The position numbers and the translations under genes are program-made. From Porpolomopsis calyptriformis (Eukaryota; Basidiomycota; Agaricomycetes; Agaricales; Hygrophoraceae): a stretch of DNA of 64,000 nucleotides. The stretch lies in the NCBI GenBank assembly GCA_951640195.1, contig OX621174.1:186001-250000 (forward strand), read 5' to 3'. Below the pieces are notes generated by a model. The model worked only from the letters and a program-made list of their open reading frames with translations, did not search any database and was not told where the DNA came from. The first letter of the stretch is position 1. Each line of letters opens with the position of its first letter. Shown here piece after piece: positions 43,440-55,166 of this stretch.

Positions 43440-45134
43440 GCAACGACTCCGCTCGGGAATCTTCTGCAATTCAATACCCGCGCCCGCTTAGAATTGCCAC
43501 TGTATCGTTTCCACCGGGCCATGGCTATTGGAACGAGCGGGAAGAGGCAGTTGACGTGGCGGTGTAGACTGTGGGAAAAAAGCGCCGTCCTGTGCAAAAT
43601 TCCTTTTGGCGGGAATTCGGCTGTGTTTGGAAACAGAACACAGATTTTCTAAAAATTCACCGATGGCTTGAGCATTGCCGACTTTACCACGTCATCACAA
43701 TCCGCTAATGTTTCTTTTGGTGGACCAAGGAGAACCCAATTTACCGCAGTTCCGAAACGCAACCGGAGCCGCATCATTCTTGTTTTCGCAGAGTTGTTGA
43801 CTTGATTCGATCATTCGCAGTTGGCTCAAGTAGATGACTCAATTCGTATATCTTTGAGCAAAATTTTTGAAGTGAAGGGCCATGGCTAGCGCCAAGGTAG
43901 GTCAATCTACGACGATCCATACCTGTGACAAAAATACACCCAAAGCGTCAACGATCGCTGCGGTGGAAAGCCCATCATACAGGGAAAGCACAGCCTATAA
44001 TGTCGCGTGCGGATTAGCAGATTCCAAAAAAAAAAAAAACGCCAGGTTGGGACTAGTAGAACCGAGTTTGTCAATCTTTGGTCGACCCGGGACCGACTCG
44101 TACCGTTCCCGATGGACAAGATACCATCCCTCAACACATAGGCACTCGGAACCGAGAATCCGCAATGAGCGGTGGCGAGTATGAGCTATTACATATTTAG
44201 TTCCCATCTTGCCGTCGATGCTTGTGAGAGACCCTAGAATGAGGCAAGAGGCGCCATTCTACACTTGATAAATCAAATTAGGGGGGGGTGATCGGACTGG
44301 CGCCGAGAGCCGCGGGTGGCAAGTACGGTGGTCATAATTTAACGCCACAGCGTCCTTGCCGCAGTCCACAGAGCTCGGATCTTTTTGCTATGAGGGGCGA
44401 CTCCAAAGATCCGCCGCAACATGCAAAAAATACGCTTCGGAAATGACTGGTATGACTGAGTAATGATGCAAACCCACCAGATCTTCATCCCTGGCCGCGG
44501 CTGTGAAACTTGACGGAAATATCCCACTGATCATAAATGAGAATTATCCGCCCCCGGGCTTATAGCGGCGCGCCCAATCCGCTGACAAACTCTCGTACGC
44601 GGCATTGGAAGGGCGAGAAGAAGCGTTGTTCAGGGATGCGAACTATTGCCTCGGTGTCAAGGGAAGACTGAAGCGGTATGTAACCCAACGTAGGGGAAGT
44701 TGGCATGATCAGAGCCTACATTCGCAACCGCACAGGATTGGAACGATTGTTTTGAAAGGATGATCGTTTTTGTTTACCTGGAGAGTCCACGCAAATGCCG
44801 AAGGAACATAAATGTCCGAGGAGGCTTCCAAAAAATACGTAAGCAGTAGGGGTTATTCCCCGCCAGCGACTATGGCGCAGGGGATCGCGACGAACGCATG
44901 GTGAGATGCGTATTCTTTGATTGATCCGGGCGGAGCGACAACAGTCCACTAACAAGCCGGAATGAAGGGTGTCAGACCTGTGCTAATATAAATGTGCCTT
45001 GGACCTGTTTTCCGGACGGCAACGAAGCGAGCAACTTAGCCGTAAAAATGCTGTCCTAAAGCTTCAGGTGTTCATGAACCCCGAACCGGAACGCGTGATT
45101 TCTGTTTGGCATCAGCCTCGGATCCAAACAAGCA
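43440..45134. other. long intergenic region, no gene recognised
   Basis: Between divergently transcribed bZIP and RRP7 genes. Only short unsupported frames, homopolymer runs (A13 near 44,027) and no tRNA-like structure found. Confidence 0.4.
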
Positions 45135-46125
45135 ATGACATCCCTCCCAAACACCGTCGTCGGATTCAAAGTTCTCCCTATCTCATACCCATCATCATCA
45201 ACCCACATTCTCTACGCTCGTTCTCACACTGCTGCTACTAAGAAAGAAACCTTACTTCCTGACGGGCGCACGCTTTTTCTGGTCAACGTTCCACCCGATG
45301 CTACCGAACGCGAACTTATTCTACTGTTCAAAAAATGCGGAACCATAGAGAGGATCATATTCGATTCTGATTTTCGCGAGCAGGAGGACGAATGTAGTGG
45401 GAGTGAAAGCGATGAGGAAGTGCAGCAGCAACCTCGGAAGAAACGGAAGATTTCAAAGGACGATGGACCGCCCAATGTCACCCCTTTGCCGACGCGACCG
45501 TTGCGGACATTGAGGAAAACCGGTCGGTCCGTTCACATCATTTTCCTCGACTCATCTTCCGTCGATCGTGTCCTCGCCCTCCCTAACGAACCTCAACCGT
45601 GGCCCACGTCCGAGGAGAAGGAGGAGGCGCCTTCCGGGCTGGACCACTACCTGGCGTTGTATGACACTATGCGTCCGCCCTTGGACACGATCCGCGAGCA
45701 CGCAGCTTCTTTCGTCGAACTCTACGATCACAATCTCGCCAAGAGCAAGCAACAGTCAAAGTATCGCAAGGGCGAGGCTGTCGTCGACGACGATGGATTC
45801 ACGCTCGTCACTCGCGGCGGCGCTTACGGTCAGACACTCGGTGGTGGTGTCCGCGTCGCTACCAAGCGATTCCAACAAACGGGGAAAACTCAGAGGAATC
45901 GGACGAAGAAGAAGAAAAAAGAGAGACCAGAGAAGAACGCGTTTTACGCTTTCCAAAAGGCGGAGAGACAGCGGAAAGGTAACCCAAAAATTCCGAGAGC
46001 GGATCTCAACCTTTCTTACTGATCCCCCTACTTTTACAGAAATCATAGAACTGAAAAAGAATTGGGAACGGGATAAGGCAAGGGTAGAAAAGCTGAAGCA
46101 GTCCAGGACGTTCAGGCCATATTAG
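45135..46125 (+). CDS. RRP7: ribosomal RNA-processing protein 7 (RRP7)
   Basis: RRP7 acts in the nucleolus in 18S rRNA maturation, within the UTP-C complex in yeast. Exon 1 (45,135-45,978) and exon 2 (46,040-46,125) are joined by a 61-bp intron. The protein begins MTSLPNTVVGFKVLPISYP, has an RRM-like fold (HTAATKKETLLPDGRTLFLV, NVPPDATERELILLF, IIFDSD), an acidic insert with a nuclear-type basic patch PRKKRKISKDD, and the diagnostic C-terminal RRP7 domain: DDDGFTLVTRGG, KKKKKERPEKNAFYAFQKAE and a terminal helix ending LKQSRTFRPY. The Rrp7 C-terminus normally ends in this way, so the gene is complete. It lies 37 bp upstream of SDH4, same strand. Confidence 0.93.
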
Positions 46126-46162
46126 ATTAGCTAATGCGGATGTTACCGTAGCCACATCAACC

Positions 46163-46860
46163 ATGTCTCTCCTCCGTTCAACCCTCCCTAGAACCCTACT
46201 CCATCGTCCTGCACTTCGTGTAGTTCTACGAGGTCTGTTGGCAGCATCGGACAAGATCGTCAGTTCGCTAATTCCGTCTGTACAACAGCTAACAGCGTTG
46301 GCTATATACCCGGCGGTCGTACGTGGACTGGCTTCACCATCACCTTGTCGTGCCCTTAACCTCTGTTTGAAAGCTGTTTACAAGGGAACCGTAAACGACC
46401 CAACAACTTTTCCCGCCCCTTCAAAATCTCAGGGCTCCTACCATTGGGCATTCGAACGCCTCCTTTCAGCCGGTCTCGTTCCCTTAACCGCCGCCGCATT
46501 CGTGACCAGCGGCAGCCACTACCCAGTACTCGACGGACTTCTTGGAATCAGCCTCGTGATGCATAGTCATATGGGGGTGCGTGTGTCATTATCCGAATGG
46601 TCTCGAAAGACCCATCTTCTTATACCTGTTGTCACAGTTCGACGCTATCCTTGTCGACTACCTGCACAAACGCAAGTTTCCCATTATCGGCCCAGTCGCC
46701 ACCTGGACACTCAGAGCGGCCACTTGCGGTGTCCTCGTGGGCGTGTATCAGTTCAACACGAACGATATCGGTCCGTTTAATCAACACCCGATCTATATTT
46801 GCCTCATCTCCCTTCTCCCTAGGCTTGACGGAACTGATCATGAAAGTGTGGACATCATAA
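46163..46860 (+). CDS. SDH4: succinate dehydrogenase membrane anchor subunit (SDH4/CybS)
   Basis: Subunit D anchors complex II in the inner mitochondrial membrane and helps hold haem b and ubiquinone. The N-terminus (MSLLRSTLPRTLLHRPALRV) looks like a mitochondrial presequence. Then come GTVNDPTTFPAPSKSQGSYH, WAFERLLSAGLVPLTAAAF, the haem-ligand region LGISLVMHSHMG and, after an intron at about 46,576-46,636, FDAILVDYLHKRKFP, ATWTLRAATCGVLVGVYQF, NTNDIG, and a last exon LTELIMKVWTS. A further intron may hide in 46,310-46,375, where the open frame is longer than usual. All CybS hallmarks are present. Same strand and close to RRP7. Confidence 0.93.
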
Positions 46861-47973
46861 TAAATATAGCCTCGCGGTGTATTTATCTGTACTGAACAAA
46901 AGTTGAACGCCAATTCCAATCTTTGTTGTAATCCTTCAACCTCGCCCAACGCCGTCCCATCCTCACGCCGTCCAAGAACTCAGCCCTAAATTTGGTAGAC
47001 TTGCAACTGCTACCAAGAGGTTACGCCTTCTATCATTCCCAATATACGAGTACTCTCTATTCTTTTCCTTCCACAGGCGTTTGTCCCTTCACCACCATCA
47101 AGCACTCCCCTTCTCAACGTTATTTGAGCCCTAGAAGTTTATCCACGCTACGATCGATTTGTTAGCTGTCGACTGCGCATCGCCTGGCGAGTCGTTGATC
47201 CTCTCAGAGACAGATTCCATAATTTTCACCTTTTTCAATAGAAAACGCGCTACAAACAAGGGAGCACCAGACGACCCCTCTCTGATTCTGCTAGTTTAGA
47301 CGAAAGAAATGATACTGGAATTGCCTCTACCGATTACGCATGCAGATGCAGAGAGCTCATGGAGCTCTTCGTGCAATGAGGTAAGCCATACATACGGTCC
47401 GCTCCTTCAATGTCTTACTGGCAGTTCCACTTCGAAACGAATTCACGAGTACGAAGGCTTTGTAAACAACCCGCAAAAATGGCTTCTATAAACTGTATAG
47501 TTTATTAACGCGTTGATTCAACATTCATCGCCTTCTTTCTCTTTTCTCCTCCATCACTTTATCGCACCCCACCCACCTCCCATTCTCCTAATGTGTTTCG
47601 GTTCGTTCGTTCTTCATGACCCTCAAAATATCTCGGACCACCTCAACACGCTCAAAATTCAGGTTACCGGTGGACAGTCTAGTGTGTCTACCACTCATCG
47701 TTGTTTGTCCTGTTTCACACCTTGTCTATCAGCTGGGAAGAGCCCGTCAGCGGGGAACGTCAATTGTTCGGCACTATGGATTTCTTAGTTGCAAGGATAT
47801 GGAAGCTAGGTGAGCGCTGGATTCTGGTGGGATAACTTGAACATGGCGTTGAAAGAACTACTTTAGTGGGGATACAAGTCACTACGTCCTGTTGGCCCAT
47901 TGGGCATAGTGGGCGCCATCAAGTGCGCCACCGGGAGTGGCCGGCCTCCGTAGTTCCCTTGGCATGATTGGGA
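46861..47973. other. intergenic, no gene seen
   Basis: No family similarity in any frame. Short frames at 47,513-47,813 are Ser/Pro/His-rich and unsupported. Confidence 0.4.
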
Positions 47974-48244
47974 GGCCTGTGTATAACTCTTTCCAACCAT
48001 ACGAAGCCTTCGTATGGTTGGAAAGAGTTATTTATACACAGGCCACCTCTCCCTGCTGAATCGGCTCAAGGATATCAGGACAAAGCCCGGCACACCAGAT
48101 TTTGTAGACTGGAGTGTTGTACTGTCCTGGTTTGTGTTACACAACATCTGGGACAGTACAACGCTCCAGTCTATGAAATTTGGTGTGCTGGCCTTTGTCC
48201 TGATATCCTTGAACTGATTCAGCAGGGAGAGGTGGCCTGTGTAT
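47974..48244. repeat. foldback element with two adjoining inverted repeats
   Basis: Part one (47,974-48,044) is a tight hairpin of GGCCTGTGTATAACTC...CATACGAAG and its reverse complement. Part two has 94-bp arms (48,034-48,127 and 48,151-48,244), about 90% identical, around a 23-bp loop. The motif CCTGTGTATA thus occurs three times, in alternating direction. Typical of foldback or MITE DNA elements, sitting alone in an otherwise gene-rich region. Confidence 0.8.
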
Positions 48245-48837
48245 AGTGGGATGGTGGGTTGGTTGGCCCTCCAGAGTTGCAAGATGGTATGGCTCCATTG
48301 GGTTGAAAAGGAGCTATCAAGTCGTTCTTGAACTGCACGTAAATGAGGCCTGCGTTGGACCTGACAAGTTGTGTGCCCCTTTTTCAGGAAGACATTGACA
48401 GTGTCAATTCCGGATTGGTTGGTTCCACACAGAACGCCTGCCCCTCGACCTTGGAGCAGTAACAGGGAGGTGAGGTCGATGGCTTTATGTTCGTGGATTT
48501 TGATGAAATGATGAAAGTTCGTGAGCACAAAGCGATCGATCTCACATCGCTTTTAATACTTCAATCATTTCATTAAAGAAAATCCTCCCTGATCATCTCG
48601 AGTGCCCGAATCGATTCAGGCGCTCGAGATGTCCTCTTTCCAGTCCGACAAGGTCTAACAGGGAATGCCCATTGCCAGTTTGCTCGGTGCGTGGTTGTGC
48701 AGTTCTTCCCATCATGTTACATCTAACCTTGCATTGTCTACTTGACGCTCGCGGATGACCATCTGAAAATTCGATTGGAAGATAAGGATGCAAATAAAAG
48801 AAATGAATATTCTCTGGGTGTGGTCTAACATTCGTTA
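48245..48837. other. spacer right of foldback element
   Basis: A minus-strand open frame (48,028-48,528) runs from here into the foldback arms; its content is the arm sequence and is not convincing as a gene. The 3' flank of the GTPase gene follows. Confidence 0.35.
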
Positions 48838-49980
48838 TCACAATAGCGCGGCTACAGCGAAGATGGCCAAGGCAGCACCGGCCTTACCGAGACGTTCATT
48901 CTTCTTGTTCTGAATACGGATACATTCTGCTTCAGCTGCGATCTCCCTATTACGCTCCTCTCGCTGGCGTTGCCTTCGTTCTTGTGCTTCCAGCATCGTT
49001 CTCTTCCTTTCAGCTAATTGCATCCGTCGGCGTAATCTACCCTGTTCAGCTCTCTGTTCTGCCATCTTGCTCTCTGTTTCCTCTTCGACTCTCTTCAGTT
49101 CTTCCTCTCCCTTTTGACGTTCTTCGCTTACCCTCGCTTCTCGCGCCGTTTCAGCTGCTTTCAACTTGTCCCGCAATGCCTGTTTCTCCTTACGAGCCTC
49201 TTCTTCCAGCTCGCGATAGAGTTCTTTCGCTGCTTCGCTCTCGGAGATGGTTTTGCCATGATCGACAACGTCCTCCTGAATCTTAAGAGGAAGAGGAGCG
49301 TGGTCAAGAATGCAACGTAAAATCGATTGCGTGGATTGAAGAGTGTTGTTGTGACGAACGAGCTGTGCCTGTTTCTCTAAGGCGGGCTTGAAGAATTTAT
49401 CGTTGCTGGCCAGTTCCGCTTCTCGAGCAACCCCCTTGGCCTCTGTGACCTCGCTCCACATCGTGGTAGCGATCACGACATTCTTCAAGGTTTTGTCTCC
49501 ACAAAGACGTCTGAACATCTTGAAATTTCGAGATGCGATGCCGCCAAATCTGAAATCCGTGATGCGGTGCATGTAGATAATCCCCGTCAGTTGCTTCCCA
49601 TCCTTGTATCTGAAAAGACCTCTCTGTTCACCTCTTGCGGTCAGCAGAAAAAAAGAATCTCACATGTCACACAGATAGGTTGCAATCATGTTCAATATAT
49701 CGCTGTCGCTTCGCGATGTGTCATCGAATCCTGGTGAGTCGATCAATCGAACCCGACGACCATCTAGGGTGAAAGCATTTGATGTCTCTACTTCCGTGGT
49801 GCAAGACTCCAATCCGTCACTGGCCGAGAAGTTGGAACCACTGGCAAGGTTGATAAACTGGATTTTCGTTAGTCTCATGGTCACTTTTGATATAATACGA
49901 GCACCCACTGTTGTCTTCCCAGCGCCAGTTGGACCCATCACCCTGGAAATCACAGAGAAAATGAATGACCGCCTCAACAT
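48838..49980 (-). CDS. AIG1-like P-loop GTPase with coiled coil and C-terminal membrane anchor
   Basis: Start at ATG 49,980 (MLRRSFIFSVISRVMGPTGA) leads straight into the P-loop GPTGAGKTT. A 49-bp intron, exon 2 and another intron then give FINLASGSNF, the effector-like Thr in GLESCTTEV, and G3 RLIDSPGFDDTSRSDSDIL. Exon 3 continues TGIIYMHRITDFRFGGIA, FRRLCGDKTLKNVVIATTMW and a long charged coiled coil (about residues 210-360). It ends with a short hydrophobic helix, LGKAGAALAIFAVAALL, likely a membrane anchor. AIG1/GIMAP-like GTPases are linked to immunity in plants and animals; in basidiomycetes they are common and poorly studied. It is head-to-head with a paralogue at 50,731. Confidence 0.82.
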
Positions 49981-50020
49981 GCCAAAAGAAATGAGTACGC
50001 AATGAGTACTTCATCGTCAT

Positions 50021-50730
50021 GAGTCAAGACCATTATCAGCTCTTTGCAGAATGTATTTCGATTAGGGCTTGGTGGTCTCGATTCGAACTGTGTCAGTGAT
50101 TGAAGGGGGATAGCACTGAGGTGTGGTGACTTTATAATCAAGTCGCACTATAAATGAGTACGTGCTATTTCATCCCCCTTGCTGTTCACACATTTATGAG
50201 CGCATACCATAAGTCATCTCCCTTGGCGCTTCCACCAACCCGATCGGGTATTTTTTGCACAGGCGAGCCGCCCATTCAGACAGATGAAACGTGGCGTTCT
50301 CGTGTGTTCACTGGTGCGTCGCATTGCATTTGTGTGAAAGTAGTTTGGACACCCCCACACCAAGGGTGCCAGGACCAGGCAAGGGATACATTGGTGTTCC
50401 TGGAAACACGGGGTTTTCCAGTGACCCTTGACCTCTTCACATTAAAAGGTGCCCGCGTCCTGCAGGCTTCGATGCATGGGACAATCCAAATCAAGTGCTT
50501 ATCGCCAATTCCCATACCCCACGCCTCATATAAATTACCGTGATCACTGACCAAGTCTCCAAAAACATAGCCCATACTCCCTTCGTTGTTTCCAAATGAC
50601 TTATGAAACAGATACTGAGACTCCACGAAGGCCAGCACCTCCTTCGGCCCCGATGCCCTCAAGAGGCCCGCAGCCAATTGACAAGAGAGTTGTGATTGCG
50701 TATGTGTGATGTTGTGGTGATAATTTGCAG
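50021..50730. other. shared upstream region of two divergent GTPase genes
   Basis: About 750 bp between the two start codons. A minus-strand open frame at 50,276-50,677 (134 codons) has no recognised domain and is probably chance or the remnant of something else. Confidence 0.4.
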
Positions 50731-51891
50731 ATGAGGCTTATTATTTTTGGTTTTAGCTTGATGGGAGCAACCGGTAGTGGGAAGACATCGGTGGGATAGT
50801 TTGTTATCTGAGCGGTAGATCTTATACTCAAGAATGTCACCACAGTTTGCGAACCTTGTCAGTGGTTCTGATATGAGAATTGGCGATGGCCTCGAGTCTT
50901 GCACCGATAGAGTGCAGGTGTCTGTGCAGTTCGAACTAGATGGGCGCCAGATCGAGCTTGTCGACACGCCTGGATTCGATGACACATCAAAAAGTGACGC
51001 CGATATATTAAAAATGATTGCTGACCATCTCTGCAATTCGTAAGTCCCTCTTGTAACTTTTGCATGATTACTTTCATGGACAGGGATCTTCATCACAGGT
51101 ACTCACAAGGAAAGAAGCTTGCCGGTGTCATCTACCTGCATCGTATCTCGGACTTCAGATTTAGCGGTGTTGCGAGCCGAAATTTCAAGATGTTCAGAGA
51201 GCTTTGCGGTGACAAGACTTTGAAGAACGTTGTTATTGTTACCACAATGTGGAGCGAGGTTACCCAGGCCAAAGGGGTCAAACGCGAAACCGAACTGGCT
51301 GATAAGTTTTTCAAGTCAGCGCTCGATAAGCAGGCCCAACTCCTCCGCCATAATAATACCCTTGAATCCGCTCAGGCGGTTCTCCATTACATCATCCACA
51401 ACCATCCTCTTCCGCTCCAAATTCAAGAAGAAATCGTCGATAAAGGCAAATCGATCTCGGAAACCTTCGCGGCGCATGAACTCAATCGGGAGCTCATGGA
51501 GGAAAAACGGAAGTTCCAGGCCCAGATGAAGAAGCTACAAGAAGAAACGATTGAGGCGATCAAAACAAAGGACAAGGAAACTCAACAAGAACTGGAGGAG
51601 GAGCGACAGAAGTTACAGACTCAGATGCGGAAGGTGCAGATGGATTCCGAGAAGCTGTTGACGAACTTCAAGGAGAGCAACGGGAAACTGGAAGAGAGGC
51701 TGAAGAAGATCGAAGAGGAACACGAAAAAAAGCGCAAGGAACTCGAGAAGCAGCTTGAGGAAGCAAAGGACAAAACTACAACTGACAGGCTCATCGCGGA
51801 TTTGCGCTCGCGCAATCAGGAAGGTGTGTTCACACACTTTGGCCGTGCGTTGGACGCGGCGGGTCGTGAGGTAAAGAGTTGGTTCAGCTGA
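50731..51891 (+). CDS. AIG1-like P-loop GTPase, paralogue
   Basis: ATG 50,731 opens MRLIIFGFSLMGATGSGKTS, so the P-loop is at the very N-terminus. Exons 50,731-50,790, 50,846-51,039 and 51,099-51,891 are joined by GT..AG introns at the same sites as in the neighbour. Then FANLVSGSDM, GLESCTDRVQV and G3 ELVDTPGFDDTSKSDADIL; exon 3 gives VIYLHRISDFRFSGVASRNF, ELCGDKTLKNVVIVTTMWSE and a long Glu/Lys-rich coiled coil (KMKKLQEETIEAIKTKDK-type). The end DAAGREVKSWFS lacks the hydrophobic anchor of the other gene, so the two probably act in different places. The two proteins agree closely over the G domain and the 60 residues after it. Confidence 0.82.
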
Positions 51892-52977
51892 GGAGAGAAC
51901 TTCAGAGGTATGCGGTTTGGTTTTTCGGCTTTGGTGGTCGGTGTATCATCTTGTGCTTGAGCATTCAACCAAATGTTTGATAGTAAAAAAGTTATCTCGA
52001 TGACTCCCTGAATAAGGGTCGGCGCCTCAAGACTTGCTGTTTTCCCTTGGACCGCACCGATGCATCGTGTGGAACCGGAGCAAAAACCATCACAGTGGGA
52101 TATATCACATTTCACAAGCCACCGTAAAAGAGGGCTGTGCGATTGAGGATAAGATCGAGATCACCAAAGGCATGGGTTTCGACAGAGGCTTCCTTCTAGT
52201 CCCCCTGGATTGGGTGACAACCGCAAGTCCATCCTTTGAATGACCTTGCGATTCTGACTGGAAGACACAATCGTCCTCAACGATCCAAGCGCGATGCGAG
52301 CAGATCATCGCTGACCCCCACGATGAGCGATTTTGATCGGACGAAGCTCAGTGGCAGTGTGGCGGTGCATCAAGGCAGTGATATGGAGGTGAACGAGAAG
52401 AAGGACGGATATGACAATGCGCATCGCCATCGAGGAGGGGATCCTCCCTGGAAGGCTTCACCCTTCTCAAGGTGTACCTCTGGCTGCCGACGGCCACGGA
52501 TGCGCAGATCATGCCAACCACGAACTTGGACCAGGATCTGGGTGTGACGATCATCCGGCGTGGTGCATCCTCAACAACGTGGGCAAGTCATCGTCAGTGA
52601 TGATCGACACGCTCCTCGGGCAGTATGGGACAGCAGGCAATTTAGGTGGGAGTATGATCAGAGCAAGGGGGATGTATGGGCGGTATAGGCAGGGGAGAAG
52701 ACAAATTTACCTGACGTTCATCTTTTTTCTGAGATTTTGCTCTTTGCGTATCTCGGCAACCTGAACATCTGCCCTCATTCATGGTGTTTTATTTATATCT
52801 TATTAGAACATAATTCTCTGCGTGACGAGCCACACATATACAATAAATTTAAGCTTGATGTCCATAGACTGTGTCGTAAACTTATTCCTTGTCCTCAGGG
52901 CCGGTGGTGGTATCCAGGGGGAAAGCAAGAAAAAACCCATTCAGGGAGCAAGGCGTCGAACACGAGCGAAGTGGTGT
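51892..52977. other. intergenic, weak frames only
   Basis: Short frames near 52,320-52,700 (for example from ATG 52,324, MSDFDRTKLSGSVAVHQGSD) could be a fragment, but no domain is recognisable and they are broken. No gene supported. Confidence 0.3.
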
Positions 52978-54261
52978 TCAAGCCTTTGAATCAGGTGGCT
53001 GGAGTTGGTTGGGAGCAGGGGTAGGTGAGGGCAGTTCTGGATGTTGAGGTGGTTGCGGTTGCGATGCTTGTGGCTGGGACGGCAAGCCTTGAGTTGGGTA
53101 GTAGTAGTATCCCTGTTCGGGCCAAGCTCCCATCATCATCGCTGGCTCGGTTGGTACTGGCGTAGCGAGGGGGTACAATGGTCCATATGTTCAGATTGTA
53201 GTTCACGGAAAGAGGGAAAGATGTGACTCAACTAGTGGAAGACCCTTGGCCGGGTATGACCCAGATGGAGCGGTTCATGCCGAGGACGACAAGGAACATC
53301 ACGATGATGATGTAGAACAGGTTGGTCAACAATGCCCATGCGAAGTTCACACGTTCCGGGTGGGAATTAGCGATACCGGTGGTCAATACGATTGTGAATG
53401 TCAGGTTGAAGATAATGTATGCGGTGTAGAGCGGCATAATGCCAATGACCATTGCTTTTGTTACCTGTCATTGCGGGCATTAGCTTAGACGATAGCAAAA
53501 AAAAAGAAAAGATGGACTTCATCCGAAATCCCGCTGCGATTCATTTTCGCAAACAACACTACCGCGTAAACGATGACGAAGAAGACGGAAGAGGTGAGGA
53601 ATGAATTAAAGGCAATAGACATATTCTGCGAGTGGTTGTTCGCAGCAGTTATAGTCCCAGCAGCGTCCAGCCTGGCCACAGCGTGGAGGTAGACACCCTC
53701 AAGTGCAGCCTGGGCCACCCCAAGCGAAAATAACAACAATGTGAACATGCCCAGGGCGACGTTCGCCGCGATGTGCGGCTTTCCTGAGCGTCCAGCTGAA
53801 GCCGCATCCAAAGCTTTATAGCGGTTGAGAAGCAGGAACATGATAGAAACGAAGAGGAAGAGTTGGGCCCAGTTGAGGAAAAGGTTGCGAGCGACAACCG
53901 AAGCAGTAGTGAGCTCTGGTGAGGGGGGTGCGACACGGTTGTCATTTATAACAGCTTGTACGATAGCTGCTGAACTGGTCAGGTGGGACATGATCGTGGC
54001 TATGATCAAGATGACATATGGCAAACGATGGCCTCCGGAAAAAATGAGGATGATGATGCCAAGTATGGCTTGGACCAAGTAGATGATTCCAGAGAAGGAC
54101 CAAACGGCGAGATATGCCTGTCATTCGAGATGAGCTGGCTATTAACTGGCAGCGCTATGCAAGTTACTCACGGATTTTAAAGGTGTAGCTGAAAATACAT
54201 ACCCCTGGGCTCTCACGTATGATGAGAACGAAAGAACGACGATCGCTGAGGACAAGGACAT
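52978..54261 (-). CDS. seven-transmembrane protein of unknown function
   Basis: ATG 54,261 begins MSLSSAIVVLSFSSYVRAQG, which looks like a cleavable signal, then an exon junction and AYLAVWSFSGIIYLVQAILG. Seven hydrophobic helices follow, including IILIFSGGHRLPYVILIIAT, FLNWAQLFLFVSIMFLLLNR, ALGMFTLLLFSLGVAQAALE, SSVFFVIVYAVVLFAKMNRS, YTAYIIFNLTFTIVLTTGIA and WALLTNLFYIIIVMFLVVLG. The C-terminus, after an intron near 53,170-53,230, is a Gln/Pro-rich tail (EQGYYYYPTQGLPSQPQASQ). Size and topology match membrane proteins found in many Agaricomycetes, but no function is known to me. It is divergent from the MYND gene. Confidence 0.65.
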
Positions 54262-54428
54262 GGCTGGCGGCCAGGTGAAGAGGAGCTCCTCGCCGAGGAA
54301 TCACCCTGGATGCTCAGGCACAAGTCAATCGACTTGATGTCAACGCTCATCCGATGGTAGTCTAAAGTTGGCATTTTGATTTAGTAATCGTTCGTGCCTG
54401 CCATTCGTTGATTTTTCATTGACCCACC

Positions 54429-55166
54429 ATGGCAGCGGGGACCAGAGAGAGATATGCCCTAGACCTCAATGATGTTATAGCGTTTCCTGATGCTCAGCAC
54501 ATGCCTTCCTTTCCACCGTATCAGGGGGAGAGCTGGATCCTGCTCATGGAGGTACTTAAAAACTCACGTTTGTCTTCTTTACCTCATCGCTTCCTTGCAG
54601 ATTACAGCAGATGAATCAATACTCCGTCCAGTTTATGCGGTACAAGATATCACAGGCACACGTTTTGTAACAGCGTTATACACTGATAACCCACGGGAGG
54701 ATGCGAAGGACTTCAAGATTGGGCGCACACTGTGCATAACGAGTGCCCTGCCTCAGGTATTCCTTGATGGTCAGGTTGGATTCCGAATTGAAGATCCCAG
54801 AACAATAGAGGTAAGTACACACATTTGCACGGTAGCACAAGCTAATGTTGCACACCGACACCTCATGAAGGTCTTACCGGTGTCGTTAAAAAAACTCTGG
54901 GAACTCAATGCTGAACTCTGTAAACGTAGCAACGGCGGCAAGCTTCAAACGTGCAATGCTTGTGACAAGGATACCAAGTTGGCATGTTCGAGGTGTAAAA
55001 GTCCATACTGTTCCCAGGTTTGTAAAACGACTTTCTCGTTTCCAGGATCGCGTTCATTGATGTGCTGGGATGATAGGAATGCCAAAGGGGTGATTGGCCA
55101 GCACACAAAAAACAGTGCTTAGCACTCAAGGCTCTTTATAGGTGGAACTTAACGGATATGGGCTGA
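54429..55166 (+). CDS. MYND-type zinc finger protein
   Basis: Four exons: ATG 54,429 (MAAGTRERYALDLNDVIAFP), then ITADESILRPVYAVQDITGT, LPVSLKKLWELNAELCK, and a final exon. With the intron 55,018-55,076 removed the C-terminus reads CNACDKDTKLACSRCKSPY, CSQECQRGDWPAHKKQC, LALKALYRWNLTDMG, stop at 55,164. This has the full MYND spacing C-X2-C-X6-C-X2-C-X5-C-X3-C-X7-H-X3-C. MYND fingers bind Pro-rich partners; many basidiomycete genes carry one at the C-terminus with an unstudied N-domain, as here. Introns are 50-65 bp. Not related to SET-domain SMYD proteins, since no SET domain is present. Confidence 0.78.

Noticed and set aside
43283..45134. tRNA or 5S rRNA gene in the long intergenic region
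   Set aside because: No A-box/B-box pair or cloverleaf could be found by eye; a tRNAscan run would settle it.
45568..46046. Ser/Arg-rich frames overlapping RRP7
   Set aside because: Out-of-frame readings of the RRP7 coding exon, apart from the last exon, which belongs to RRP7 itself.
48028..48528. 166-codon minus-strand frame through the foldback element
   Set aside because: Its similarity to the plus-strand reading arises because the arms are inverted repeats. No codon or domain evidence.
50276..50677. 134-codon frame between the two GTPase genes
   Set aside because: No domain, lies in a shared promoter region, composition not clearly coding.
52236..52764. Frames at 52.2-52.8 kb as a gene
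   Set aside because: Two overlapping frames with mixed composition, no domain and no splice model that joins them.
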